Source: Thalassotalea_B piscium_A
GTDB taxonomy: Bacteria > Pseudomonadota > Gammaproteobacteria > Enterobacterales > Alteromonadaceae
Assembly: GCA_049347715.1 (NCBI GenBank)
Contig: CP186339.1
Location: 1,426,001-1,490,000, forward strand
DNA: 64,000 nt
Direction of reading: 5' to 3'
Part shown: one piece after another, positions 8,367 to 17,494 of the stretch
How the letters are laid out: each line of letters opens with the position of its first letter
How positions within the stretch are numbered: position 1 is the first letter of the stretch
Notes under the pieces: model-generated
Database searches by the model: none
What the model saw: only the letters and a program-made list of their open reading frames with translations
What the model was told of the DNA's origin: nothing
Made by a program: the position numbers and the translations under genes

Positions 8367-8738
8367 ATGAAATTACCAACACCTATATATGAACACTTAC
8401 CTTATTTTTATTTTGCTTTCAGTGGTTATTTGTTAATACAGGGGGATGAGATAGTTTTTATCTTACCTGCGTTATTATTTTATGGCGCAGCTTGTAGCAC
8501 ATTAGTGATGCGTTCTGCTCACCGTCGAAAAGATAAACGTCCCCAATTAAAGCAATTTACCACTCCAGAGAAAATTTACGAATATACCCCTTATGGATTT
8601 ATTGCTATCGCAATGGTGAGTTTGAGGCTGACGGTTACCCCATACACACAATTTATAGCATTTGCTTTATCGGTGTTATCGATAAGGAACATATTGCTTA
8701 GGCACTTTAATCGTTCTAGAGCTAAAGCCTTATTTTAA
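8367..8738 (+). CDS. Small multi-span membrane protein of unknown function
   Basis: Protein of 123 aa, counted from the second ATG (8367). That codon sits 7 nt after GGAGG; the first ATG at 8361 is only 1 nt from it. There are about four hydrophobic segments in two pairs (residues ~12-45 and ~72-108), separated by a very basic linker AHRRKDKRPQLK. I do not recognise a family. It is an inner-membrane protein by composition. It ends 14 bp from the convergent stop of rnt. Confidence 0.6.
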   Translation: MKLPTPIYEHLPYFYFAFSGYLLIQGDEIVFILPALLFYGAACSTLVMRSAHRRKDKRPQLKQFTTPEKIYEYTPYGFIAIAMVSLRLTVTPYTQFIAFALSVLSIRNILLRHFNRSRAKALF

Positions 8739-8752
8739 ATAAAGGCATTTAT

Positions 8753-9427
8753 TTATTCTTGGTTATTTTCTGTAGGTGCTTGTTCGAGAGGCCAGCCACC
8801 AAGTTGTTGCCATTTGTTTAGTATGTAACAAAAAAGCTCTGCTGTTTTTTCAGTGTCATATAACGCAGAGTGTGCTTCTTTATTATCAAAGGGTAAGTTA
8901 GCGGCAAGACAAGCTTTAGCAAGTACTGTTTGCCCTAAAGCGAGTCCAGATAAGGTTGTTGTATCAAAACTCACAAAAGGGTGAAAGGGTGAGCGTTTTA
9001 TTGAGCAACGTTCAACTGCTGCATTGACAAAGCCTAAATCGAATGAGGCATTGTGAGCAACCATTATTGCCCTTTGACAATTTGCCGCTTTCATTTTTTT
9101 TCTGATTAGTTTGAAAATGGCACTAAGGGCCACTTTTTCATTCACTGCGCCTCTAAGAGGATTCGTTGGATCGATGCCTGTAAATTCTAAGGCAGCTTTT
9201 TCTAAATTTGCCCCTTCAAAAGGCTCAACATTAAAGTGTATGGTTTCATCTAAAGAGAAGTGTCCAGTTTCACTGTCAAAAGCTAATGTCGTAGCTGCTA
9301 TTTCCAGTAATGCATCGGTTTTTGCATTAAAACCTGCGGTTTCTACATCTACCACTACAGGGAAGTAACCTCTAAAACGTGTAGAAAATAAATGAAGAGG
9401 ATTAGAATTTGAAGATATTTCAGCCAT
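8753..9427 (-). CDS. rnt: Ribonuclease T
   Basis: Protein of 224 aa, the usual RNase T length. It is a DEDDh exonuclease: Exo I is VVVDVETAGF (D27, E29), Exo II is VAHNASFDLGF, and Exo III is EAHSALYDTEKTA with the catalytic His. RNase T trims 3' ends of tRNA (end turnover at CCA), 5S and 23S rRNA and other stable RNAs. It is divergent from motY, an arrangement also found in Vibrio, which supports both assignments. Confidence 0.95.
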   Translation of the reverse strand: MAEISSNSNPLHLFSTRFRGYFPVVVDVETAGFNAKTDALLEIAATTLAFDSETGHFSLDETIHFNVEPFEGANLEKAALEFTGIDPTNPLRGAVNEKVALSAIFKLIRKKMKAANCQRAIMVAHNASFDLGFVNAAVERCSIKRSPFHPFVSFDTTTLSGLALGQTVLAKACLAANLPFDNKEAHSALYDTEKTAELFCYILNKWQQLGGWPLEQAPTENNQE

Positions 9428-9617
9428 ACTATAAAAACACTATATAAAGATAACAATTTTAATTAATGCTATTATCGCAGAAAGTATCAATGAAAACTCA
9501 TTTGTTATTAAAAAAGATGAATAATATAAAGAATCATTAATTAAGTGATATTTTCATTAAAGAAATTCTCAAAAGAGTCGATATCATTATTGTCATTAAC
9601 AAACTAGAAATATCGTT

Positions 9618-10484
9618 ATGTATAAAACTTTATTAATACTTACATTATCGTTTATTGCGACTGCTGCTAATGCAAGTATTAGACAGTATCAAGCAGACTT
9701 GGATAGCTCTAAGTGGCAATTGACAAATAACTCTCGATTAGAGTGTACCTTAGCTCATCAGATCCCAAATTATGGTTTAGCTAAATTTCATAGCCGTGCA
9801 AGTCGTGATTTAAATATGAAATTTGAACTTGATATGTTGCGCTTGCCAGATAACTATTCGTTAGCTGAGGTTCGATCAGTTGCACCTAAATGGAAACCTG
9901 GGCATCCGGGTTACACTATTGCGAATATGAAATTGCATAAACAATTTTCACCTGATCTTCCTAAAAAAGTGGCTTGGACTATGCTTAATGAACTTGAGCA
10001 AGGTATGAGTCCTACCTTTTATTACGATGATTGGTATAGCGATAATGATAAGATTTCAGTTGGGCTTTCTAGTGCTCGCTTTAAAAAAGCGTATCAAAAT
10101 TTTGTTGGCTGTGTTGGTAATTTATTAAATTATAACTTTGAAGACATCGCTTATACGGTACTAAATTATCAATTTAATAGTGACGAGTTAACCAAAGCTT
10201 CTCGTAAAAGAATTGCCATGATCAAGGAATACCTTAGTTTAGACTCTGATTTGGAACTGGTATTAGTTGATGCGTTTACTGATAGTTATGGTGGTCGTAA
10301 CCTTAACCAAAAAATCTCAGAGCAAAGAGCTGAAAAAATAAAACAATATTTTATCGCTAGTGGTATTGACCCTGAACGTATTGCTGCTAAAGGTTATGGT
10401 GAAAAACGTCATGTAGCGTCAAATAACACTGTGATAGGTCGAGCGAAAAACAGACGAGTAGTTGTTCGTATGGAACTTCCTTAA
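9618..10484 (+). CDS. motY: Sodium-type polar flagellar motor protein MotY
   Basis: Protein of 288 aa with a signal peptide (cleavage near ANA-S). The N-terminal MotY domain is recognisable by RLECTLAHQIPNYG, the WKPGHPG turn, MLNELEQGMSPTFYYDDW and LLNYNFEDIAYTVL. The OmpA-like peptidoglycan-binding domain spans about residues 165-285 (LVDAFTDSYGGRN, QRAEKIKQYF, KGYGEKRHVASN, GRAKNRRVVV). In Vibrio-type flagella MotY forms the T ring that holds PomA/PomB stators around the basal body. It is divergent from rnt and followed by a strong terminator, so it is probably monocistronic. Confidence 0.95.
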   Translation: MYKTLLILTLSFIATAANASIRQYQADLDSSKWQLTNNSRLECTLAHQIPNYGLAKFHSRASRDLNMKFELDMLRLPDNYSLAEVRSVAPKWKPGHPGYTIANMKLHKQFSPDLPKKVAWTMLNELEQGMSPTFYYDDWYSDNDKISVGLSSARFKKAYQNFVGCVGNLLNYNFEDIAYTVLNYQFNSDELTKASRKRIAMIKEYLSLDSDLELVLVDAFTDSYGGRNLNQKISEQRAEKIKQYFIASGIDPERIAAKGYGEKRHVASNNTVIGRAKNRRVVVRMELP

Positions 10485-10514
10485 AGAATACTCACTACAC
10501 AATTATTTAGATTT

Positions 10515-10549
10515 AAAGGCCACTTATTTGCAAAATAGTGGCCTTTTTT
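10515..10549 (+). terminator. Rho-independent terminator after motY
   Basis: Perfect 10-bp stem AAAGGCCACT/AGTGGCCTTT running into TTTA, 30 bp after the motY stop. Confidence 0.92.
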
Positions 10550-10649
10550 AGTTAATGCCTTTTTTTATCGAAAATGATACGTTACGCAATACTTCATCTT
10601 AGTCTGCTGTAAAGACGACCAATGTCGATAGTTATATAAAGGAAATATT

Positions 10650-11639
10650 ATGAAAGTTGCGGTTTTTAGTAATAAAAGCTACGACCAGGCACATCTGGAC
10701 GAATTTAATCAAGAAAATCATGAGCTGATTTATTTCTCAGTGCGATTAGACGTACATACCGCCTCAATTGCTAAAGGTTGTGAGGCTGTTTGTTGCTTTG
10801 TTAACGATCAGCTTGATGCTTCTTGTATCAACCTATTAGCTGAAAATGGTATTAAGTTTATTGTTATGCGCTGTGCTGGCTATAATAATGTTGATCTTAA
10901 CGCGTGTGAAAAGCACAATATTTACGTTTGTCGAGTCCCTGATTATTCTCCTTTTGCGGTTGCTGAGCATGCTGTTGCTTTGATTATGGATCTTAATAGA
11001 AATATTCACCGCGCATATGCTCGAGTGCGAGAGCATTATTATAAGCTTGAAGGCTTATTAGGCTTTGATATGCACAATAAAGTGGTGGGTGTGATAGGTA
11101 CCGGGAAAATAGGTCTATGCTTTATCAACATTATGAAAGGGTTTGGCTGTCAGGTTATTGCATATGATCCATGCAAAAATGAAGAAGTGGAAAAGCTAGG
11201 TGTTGAATATACTGATTTAGACAACTTGTTTAGCCGCTCAGATATTATCTCACTCCATTGTCCATTAACGCCACAAACACATCATATCATTGATAGTGAA
11301 TCAATAAATAAAATGAAAAAAGGCATCATGATTATTAATACTAGTCGAGGTGGGCTTGTGGATAGTCGCGCGGTTATTAATGGCCTAAAAAGTGAGAAAA
11401 TAGGGTATTTAGGTTTAGATGTTTACGAGGAAGAGTCAGATTTGTTTTTTGAAGATTTTTCAAATACGGTGCTTCAAGATGATGTTTTTGCTCGTTTATT
11501 AACTTTTCCTAATGTGGTTATTACAGGTCATCAGGGTTTTTTTACTAAAGAAGCGCTTGATGGTATTGCTAAAGTCACTATGAATAATATCAAAGCATTA
11601 GCGGCAGGGGATTTTGAGAAAGCTTGTTTGATCCGTTAA
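10650..11639 (+). CDS. ldhA: Fermentative D-lactate dehydrogenase (NAD)
   Basis: Protein of 329 aa, the length of Escherichia LdhA. It belongs to the D-2-hydroxyacid dehydrogenase family, with the Rossmann motif GVIGTGKIG at about 147-155. The catalytic trio is R233 (NTSRGG), E262 (DVYEEE) and H294 (TGHQGFFT). The LdhA-specific stretch ESDLFFEDFSN is also present. It reduces pyruvate to D-lactate with NADH in the cytoplasm. Start ATG 10650 follows AAGGAAA. The gene stands alone, and two inverted repeats lie downstream before the convergent gene at 11782. Confidence 0.93.
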   Translation: MKVAVFSNKSYDQAHLDEFNQENHELIYFSVRLDVHTASIAKGCEAVCCFVNDQLDASCINLLAENGIKFIVMRCAGYNNVDLNACEKHNIYVCRVPDYSPFAVAEHAVALIMDLNRNIHRAYARVREHYYKLEGLLGFDMHNKVVGVIGTGKIGLCFINIMKGFGCQVIAYDPCKNEEVEKLGVEYTDLDNLFSRSDIISLHCPLTPQTHHIIDSESINKMKKGIMIINTSRGGLVDSRAVINGLKSEKIGYLGLDVYEEESDLFFEDFSNTVLQDDVFARLLTFPNVVITGHQGFFTKEALDGIAKVTMNNIKALAAGDFEKACLIR

Positions 11640-11683
11640 TCTGATCACTAACAAGATGCCATCTTAGTGCTTTTACCATTAAC

Positions 11684-11723
11684 CGATATTTAATATGTCA
11701 GTTAATATGCCATATTAAATATC
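11684..11723. repeat. 14-bp perfect inverted repeat downstream of ldhA
   Basis: Arms CGATATTTAATATG (11684-11697) and CATATTAAATATCG (11710-11723) are exactly complementary around a 12-nt spacer. No T run follows, so it is not a classical terminator. It could be a protein-binding site or an RNA end-stabiliser. Confidence 0.6.
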
Positions 11724-11741
11724 GTTGTTTACTGTGCTATT

Positions 11742-11764
11742 TTGTTATCATCTTGCGATAACAA
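11742..11764. repeat. 8-bp inverted repeat between ldhA and a convergent gene
   Basis: TTGTTATC (11742-11749) and GATAACAA (11757-11764) with a 7-nt loop lie between two convergent genes. It may help end both transcripts, but lacks a clear T tract on either strand. Confidence 0.4.
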
Positions 11765-11781
11765 GTTAATCTACTAGTAAG

Positions 11782-12123
11782 TTAATTGATTAACAAATCC
11801 ACTTGTTGTCTATTATCTTGATGAGAAATAATAACGCGAATGTTGTTATTTAAATGTGAAAATTTCAGTATTCGTATATCCTTAATACTTTCTTGAGTCA
11901 CAATCTCCCCATATTTTTCTTTATAAAAATCAATTATTTCATTTTCATTATGGGCAGTAAAATAATTTGCTACAAGTGGCTTTTTATCATCAAATTTAGC
12001 AAAGATTTTGGCATCGTCTAGTAATTCTATTTTACTTGCTGTTTCAGCATTTGCTTGAAATCCGATTATTGACAGTATGATAAAAGTAAAGATAATGTGA
12101 TTTTTGGACATGCAATTAAACAT
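11782..12123 (-). CDS. Small secreted protein of unknown function
   Basis: Protein of 113 aa with a clear signal peptide (FTFIILSIIGFQANA, cut before ETAS), leaving about 85 mature residues. The mature part is mixed alpha/beta with no cysteines. I do not recognise the family. Start ATG 12123 has AGGGA upstream, preferred over the ATG four codons later. It is presumably periplasmic and stands alone, convergent with ldhA. Confidence 0.6.
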   Translation of the reverse strand: MFNCMSKNHIIFTFIILSIIGFQANAETASKIELLDDAKIFAKFDDKKPLVANYFTAHNENEIIDFYKEKYGEIVTQESIKDIRILKFSHLNNNIRVIISHQDNRQQVDLLIN

Positions 12124-12286
12124 ATTATTCCCTTAGTTATGACTAAACTTAATTTAAATGATTTTATCTATTTATTAACGTCTGTTTTAACTTTATTTGC
12201 GAATAAGGTAAATAGTTAGATCAATTAATTTTGTAAACAGTTATAATATGCCTGATTTTTAAAGATATGCTATTTAGGAGAAAAAT

Positions 12287-13636
12287 TTGTTGTTTAGCGA
12301 CTTTGGTCTAGATAAACGTTTATTAACAACCGTAGAACATTTAGGCTTCCAAAGCCCTACTGAAATTCAGCATCAAGCTATCCCTGTAGCCATGACAGGA
12401 CAGGATTTAATTGCTTCTTCTAAAACAGGTTCAGGTAAAACGTTAGCTTTTATTTTGCCTGCGATGCAACGATTGATTAAAAATAGGGCATTAACTAAAC
12501 GAGATCCTCGGGTTGTTATTTTAACTCCAACAAGAGAACTCGCTAAACAAGTATTTTTACAGTTACGTTTATTCACCACAGGTACTCAATTTAAAGCGGT
12601 ATTAATTCTAGGTGGCGAAAATTTTAATGATCAAGTAAAAACCTTAGAAAAAGACCCTCATTTTATTGTGGCGACACCTGGTCGATTAGCTGATCATTTG
12701 AAACAAGGTCACTTTTATTTACATGGTCTTGAATTATTAATTTTAGATGAAGCTGACCGCATGTTAGATCTTGGTTTCTCGAAAGAGCTAAATTTAATTA
12801 ATAAAGCTGCTGATCATCGTAAACGTCAAACATTATTATTTTCGGCTACACTTGATCACGCTCAGGTAAATGACTTTGCTTTAGAATTATTAAATAAGCC
12901 AAAACGTATCGCCATTGGTGCAGCACATACAGAACATCAAGATATTAGTAAACGTTTCTATTTTGCTGATGATTTAGCCCATAAAGAACAGTTATTACAT
13001 TATTTTTTAACTCATGAACAATATCAGCAATTAATTATATTTACCGCGACACGAGCTGATACAGAACGTTTAGCTAATGAGTTAGCTAAACAAGAATTGA
13101 GTACGGTAGCATTAAGTGGCGATTTAAATCAAAGCCAACGAAACCAAATTATGGACGGCTTTAGTAAAGGTCATCAAAAGATACTTATTACCACTGATTT
13201 AGCTTCGCGTGGGTTAGATTTAGTGAATGTATCACATGTGATTAATTTTGATTTACCCAAACATTGTGAAGAGTTTGTTCATCGCATTGGACGAACGGGT
13301 AGAGCGGGTAATAAAGGGGATTCTATTTCATTAGTCGGGCCAAAAGATTGGGTCAGTTTTAAAAATATAGAAAGCTTTTTACAAATGAGTTTTAATTTTG
13401 ATCATGTTGAAGGTTTAAAAGCTAAATTTACAGGGTTGAAACCTAAGCAAGCTAAGACGAATAAGCAATCGACTAACACCAAGAAAAAAGTTCAGCCGAA
13501 AGCGAAAACCTATCAAAAGAAAACGGCTAAAAAAATTGTGTTCACTAAAGATGCTGGCGATATGCCGGTGATGAGGCGCAAACAGAAGCTAGAGCCTAAG
13601 GCTATTGATAACGATACTATCGAAGAAATAGAATAA
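12287..13636 (+). CDS. srmB: DEAD-box ATP-dependent RNA helicase, SrmB type
   Basis: Protein of 449 aa starting at TTG 12287, 6 nt after TAGGAG. Domain 1 carries the Q motif (GFQSPTEIQHQAIP), Walker A SKTGSGKT, PTRELA, DEAD (LILDEADRMLDLGF) and SAT. Domain 2 has TDLASRGLD and HRIGRTGRAG. The helicase core is followed by a basic tail of about 65 residues (repeated Lys and Gln). Segments such as RFYFADDLAHKEQLL match SrmB, which helps early 50S ribosome assembly, more than other E. coli DEAD proteins. The role is therefore 23S rRNA remodelling, probably important in the cold. Its stop is 18 bp from the next gene. Confidence 0.85.
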   Translation: MLFSDFGLDKRLLTTVEHLGFQSPTEIQHQAIPVAMTGQDLIASSKTGSGKTLAFILPAMQRLIKNRALTKRDPRVVILTPTRELAKQVFLQLRLFTTGTQFKAVLILGGENFNDQVKTLEKDPHFIVATPGRLADHLKQGHFYLHGLELLILDEADRMLDLGFSKELNLINKAADHRKRQTLLFSATLDHAQVNDFALELLNKPKRIAIGAAHTEHQDISKRFYFADDLAHKEQLLHYFLTHEQYQQLIIFTATRADTERLANELAKQELSTVALSGDLNQSQRNQIMDGFSKGHQKILITTDLASRGLDLVNVSHVINFDLPKHCEEFVHRIGRTGRAGNKGDSISLVGPKDWVSFKNIESFLQMSFNFDHVEGLKAKFTGLKPKQAKTNKQSTNTKKKVQPKAKTYQKKTAKKIVFTKDAGDMPVMRRKQKLEPKAIDNDTIEEIE

Positions 13637-13654
13637 TACTAGGCCAGTCATTAA

Positions 13655-14398
13655 ATGTTTAAGTATTGTTTGATTTTACTTTGGATCATCTTTAGTCAAC
13701 ATGTGTATGCAATAGATAAACTCCCTAGTCGCTTTTCTATTGCGGCACCTGAAATTCCCCCTTTGGTTTATTATAATGAAGACCATCAATTGGTGGGTTC
13801 ACTTGTCGAAAAGTTAAATCTTTTCTCACGCGAAACAGGCATTGATGTGTCGATTGATATTATGACTTGGCCAAGAGCATTAGCCCAAGTTAAAAATCAT
13901 CGTTATGATGCGTTAATGCCGGCGTTGAAAACCAAAGAGCGTGAAGCTTTTTTAGTCTATCCTAACTCTGCATTAATCCATTTTAGAAATTCAGTTTTAA
14001 TTGAAAAAAAGAATCAGTCATCGTTGGATGTTTCCTTTAAACCTATTTTTAAAAATAAAATTGTCGCGAAAGGCCGTTCAATGAAAAACGGTAAACGATT
14101 TGATGATTTTTTGATAGATGAGGAGATGAATATTATTGAGGTTAATTCAGTAGAAGTGGCTTTAAAGATGCTTGATATGGGACGTGTTGACTTTGTTGCT
14201 ATCGACAAAGATATTGCGACCTCTGTGCTAAAACGCTTATCTATGATCGATAATGTTAATTTTATCACCATTGTTGAAGATACTTCTATGTCGTATTTAG
14301 CATTTTCTTCAGCGTTTTCAAAAAAATATGATGTTAATGTTTTAATGGAAGCCATATTATCTATCAATGATGGAAAACTTTTTAATCCTCATCCATAA
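13655..14398 (+). CDS. Periplasmic solute-binding protein (SBP family 3-like), orphan
   Basis: Protein of 247 aa with a signal peptide (residues 1-19, cut near VYA). The fold is that of amino-acid-type binding proteins: FSIAAPEIPPLVYYN at the start, MTWPRALAQVKNHRYDALMPALKT in lobe 1, and SVEVALKMLDMGRVDFVAIDKD in lobe 2. There is no permease or ATPase gene nearby. Such short orphan proteins often act as sensors or have lost transport. It begins 18 bp after the helicase gene and could be translated from the same message. Confidence 0.75.
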   Translation: MFKYCLILLWIIFSQHVYAIDKLPSRFSIAAPEIPPLVYYNEDHQLVGSLVEKLNLFSRETGIDVSIDIMTWPRALAQVKNHRYDALMPALKTKEREAFLVYPNSALIHFRNSVLIEKKNQSSLDVSFKPIFKNKIVAKGRSMKNGKRFDDFLIDEEMNIIEVNSVEVALKMLDMGRVDFVAIDKDIATSVLKRLSMIDNVNFITIVEDTSMSYLAFSSAFSKKYDVNVLMEAILSINDGKLFNPHP

Positions 14399-14488
14399 GT
14401 TAGGTTGAAATTATTTTGTTAAATTGTCCAAAAATATAATTACATGCTATATTTTTAACAACGTAAGTTTTCAATTGGAAGAAAAGCG

Positions 14489-14773
14489 ATGGCAAGGATG
14501 TTTAAGGTTGTTTCAAAAGAATGGTATAAACGTCGTACACCTGACGGAAAAGAAATCATGCCTGTTCATGCTATAATACCTGACTACCAACCTATCCATA
14601 ATCATATTTGTAATATGGTGGTTAGTTATAGTGATGGTTCTACTAAATCTTTGATTTCAAGAGTTTTATTTAATGAGTTTAATAATCAATGGTCAGTGGA
14701 TGGCATGGAAGTATCAGTTCGGGTGATTGAACAAATTCAAGATAATTTTCTTTCAGATGAACAAACGGGCTAG
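14489..14773 (+). CDS. Small protein of unknown function
   Basis: Protein of 94 aa beginning at ATG 14489 after a good GGAAG site. It has an aromatic, charged sequence with no signal peptide, membrane span or known motif. It looks like a small soluble beta domain (YSDGSTKSLISRVLFNEFNNQW). I cannot assign a function. It lies convergent to rlmJ, 38 bp away. Confidence 0.6.
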   Translation: MARMFKVVSKEWYKRRTPDGKEIMPVHAIIPDYQPIHNHICNMVVSYSDGSTKSLISRVLFNEFNNQWSVDGMEVSVRVIEQIQDNFLSDEQTG

Positions 14774-14811
14774 TTACCTTAACGTTATTGTGTTGATAAC
14801 TAGCGTTTAAT

Positions 14812-15648
14812 TTACTCATCAACAAGCTGTGTTAGTTGATAACTTGATGAAGCATTACCGAGTTTATTTTTTAAGTAAGGCATAATTTCGGACAATTGTT
14901 GTTTTAATTGCCATGGCGGATTAATAATAAATAGCCCTGTGCCAGTCATGCCGTATTCATCAGTATCAGGTGTCATCGAAAACTCTACCTGAAGTATATT
15001 CTTAATGTCACTTTTGATAAATGCTTGTTGCATTTGCTCAATTAATTCTCGTTTTACTACTGGATACCATAAGATATAAGTGCCGGTGGCAAATTTTCTG
15101 TAGGCTTTAGCTAAGGTTTTAATGACTTTTGTGTAATCGTCTTTAAGCTCATACGGTGGGTCCATTAAAACGAGAGCACGTCTGCTTGGAGGTGGTAGTA
15201 AACCTAATAGCCCTTGATAGCCGTCAACTTGTTTTACATGTGATTTATTCCAACGCTGACAATATTGCGTTAAATGCTGGATGTCGGTTGGGTGTAATTC
15301 AAATAAATGGCTACTATCTTGTCGGCGGGTATATTGTTTTGCGATACCTGGCGACCCGGGATAAACATTTAGCTCATTATCATTAAGGGAATTAATCAGG
15401 GTTATATATGGCAGTAGTGATTCAGGTAAATCATCTTGCTCTATTAATTTACCAATACCATTTTTAAATTCACCTGTTTTTTGGGCATATTCATCGGCAA
15501 GTTGGTACATACCTGCACCTGAATGGGTATCAATATAGGTAAAGCCTTTATCTTTTTTTGTTAAGTGCTCTAGCACTAGTGTTAATACACTATGTTTTAA
15601 AACATCAGCGAAATTTCCAGCATGAAATGCATGACGATAACTTAACAT
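14812..15648 (-). CDS. rlmJ: 23S rRNA (adenine-2030-N6)-methyltransferase RlmJ
   Basis: Protein of 278 aa. The N-terminus MLSYRHAFHAGNFADVLKH is the RlmJ signature. The SAM-binding region has IDTHSGAGMY, and the catalytic N6-adenine motif DPPYE lies near residue 165. It methylates A2030 of 23S rRNA during ribosome assembly. It is monocistronic, 81 bp downstream of the ybiT stop on the same strand. Confidence 0.95.
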   Translation of the reverse strand: MLSYRHAFHAGNFADVLKHSVLTLVLEHLTKKDKGFTYIDTHSGAGMYQLADEYAQKTGEFKNGIGKLIEQDDLPESLLPYITLINSLNDNELNVYPGSPGIAKQYTRRQDSSHLFELHPTDIQHLTQYCQRWNKSHVKQVDGYQGLLGLLPPPSRRALVLMDPPYELKDDYTKVIKTLAKAYRKFATGTYILWYPVVKRELIEQMQQAFIKSDIKNILQVEFSMTPDTDEYGMTGTGLFIINPPWQLKQQLSEIMPYLKNKLGNASSSYQLTQLVDE

Positions 15649-15729
15649 TTAACTTAACCTTATTTTGTTTGTGATTGAATGTGTCTGCTAACTATTTTAC
15701 TACAGTATTACAGACACATTCGACGTTAA

Positions 15730-17325
15730 TTAGTTTGCTTTTGAGGCTAGATAAGCGTCATAAGTACCAGCAAAATCTTGATAGCCCTCTTTTTCTAACT
15801 CAATAATGCGAGTAGCTAAACTAGAAACGAATTCACGATCGTGACTGACAAAAATAATGGTCCCTTCAAATTGTTCCATTGCCATGTTTAATGATTCAAT
15901 TGATTCCATATCCATGTGGTTAGTGGGTTCATCCATCACTAAAATATTAGGATGTTGCATCATTATTTTACCAAAAAGCATTCGGCCTTGTTCACCACCT
16001 GAAAGTACTTTTACTGATTTGTTAATGTCATCAGCGGAAAATAATAAGCGCCCTAAATAACCTCGAATTGTTTGTTCATCATCTGTTGGTTGACGCCATT
16101 GGCTCATCCATTCGAATAATGTCATATCATTTTCAAATTCATGGGCATGATCTTGTGCATAATAGCCGATATTGACATTTTCAGACCAAGTATACTCACC
16201 TGATGTTGGTTGATAGTCGACTTCATTCATTAACATACGTAAGAAGGTTGTTTTACCAATACCATTTTCACCAATTACCGCGACACGTTCACCCACTTCA
16301 ATCATGAGTGACATATCTTTTAGTACATGGTTGTCGCCAAAGCTTTTTGAAATATTGTCTAATACAAGCGCATTACGGAATAATTTCTTATCTTGTTCAA
16401 AACGAATAAACGGATTAACACGGCTTGATGCTTTCACTTCTGATAATTGAATTTTATCAATTTGTTTAGCACGAGATGTTGCTTGTTTTGCTTTGGAAGC
16501 ATTAGCTGAGAAACGAGCAACAAAGGCTTGTAATTCACCTATTTGTGCTTTTTTCTTCGCGTTATCGGCAAGAAGTTGTGCTCTTGCTTGTGTGGAAGCA
16601 AGCATGTATTCGTCATAATTACCATGAAATACACGTAGCTCACCATAATCTAAATCTGCCATGTGAGTACAAACGCTATTTAAAAAGTGACGGTCATGAG
16701 AAATGATAATCATGGTAGAATCACGTTCGTTTAATACTTCTTCAAGCCATTGAATAGTATGAATGTCTAAGTTGTTGGTAGGTTCGTCAAGTAGCAGAAT
16801 ATCAGGATCAGAAAACAGTGCTTGTGCTAGTAATACTCGTAATTTCCAACCAGGGGCAACTTCACTCATTAAACCATAATGTTGGCTTACAGGAATACCT
16901 ACGCCCATGAGTAATTCTCCAGCACGACTTTCTGCAGTGTAACCATCCATTTCGGCGTACTCAGACTCTAAATCGCCTACTCGCATACCGTCTTCTTCTG
17001 TCATTTCAGGTAATGCGTAAATACGATCTCTTTCTTCTTTTACGGCCCATAATTCGGTATGACCCATAATAACAGTGTCTACAACTGAATAGTTTTCAAA
17101 TGCAAACTGGTCTTGACGAAGTTTACCAATGCGCTCATTCGGATCTAAGTTAACGTTCCCGCTAGTTTGCTCCAAATCACCACCTAATATTTTCATCAGG
17201 GTTGATTTACCACAACCGTTTGCACCGATTAGACCGTAGCGATTGCCCCCGCCAAATTTTTGTGAAATATTTTCAAATAATGGTTTTGCACCAAATTGTT
17301 GAGTGATGTTGTTAGCACTGAGCAT
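15730..17325 (-). CDS. ybiT: ABC-F family ATPase YbiT
   Basis: Soluble protein of 531 aa with two ABC cassettes. Walker A sites are GANGCGKST and GENGIGKTT. Walker B sites are LLLDEPTNNLD and LVMDEPTNHMD. The linker with AFVARFSANASKAKQATSRA is near-identical to E. coli YbiT. There are no membrane segments. ABC-F proteins bind the ribosomal E site and modulate translation; YbiT is one of the four E. coli members. A long 5' gap (about 170 bp) separates it from ygiQ, so it has its own promoter. Confidence 0.93.
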   Translation of the reverse strand: MLSANNITQQFGAKPLFENISQKFGGGNRYGLIGANGCGKSTLMKILGGDLEQTSGNVNLDPNERIGKLRQDQFAFENYSVVDTVIMGHTELWAVKEERDRIYALPEMTEEDGMRVGDLESEYAEMDGYTAESRAGELLMGVGIPVSQHYGLMSEVAPGWKLRVLLAQALFSDPDILLLDEPTNNLDIHTIQWLEEVLNERDSTMIIISHDRHFLNSVCTHMADLDYGELRVFHGNYDEYMLASTQARAQLLADNAKKKAQIGELQAFVARFSANASKAKQATSRAKQIDKIQLSEVKASSRVNPFIRFEQDKKLFRNALVLDNISKSFGDNHVLKDMSLMIEVGERVAVIGENGIGKTTFLRMLMNEVDYQPTSGEYTWSENVNIGYYAQDHAHEFENDMTLFEWMSQWRQPTDDEQTIRGYLGRLLFSADDINKSVKVLSGGEQGRMLFGKIMMQHPNILVMDEPTNHMDMESIESLNMAMEQFEGTIIFVSHDREFVSSLATRIIELEKEGYQDFAGTYDAYLASKAN

Positions 17326-17494
17326 GAATAAAGCCTACCTATGAAACCTACCTAGAAATAATGCGCGCGATTATACCTGAATCAGACTTATTTTAATAAC
17401 AAACTTTAATTGGAATGGGGAAATTTAAAGATTCTGAAGATAAAAAGAAGAGCAAATAGTGTTGTTACTATAAGCTCTTGGTTTTCATTGAGGG

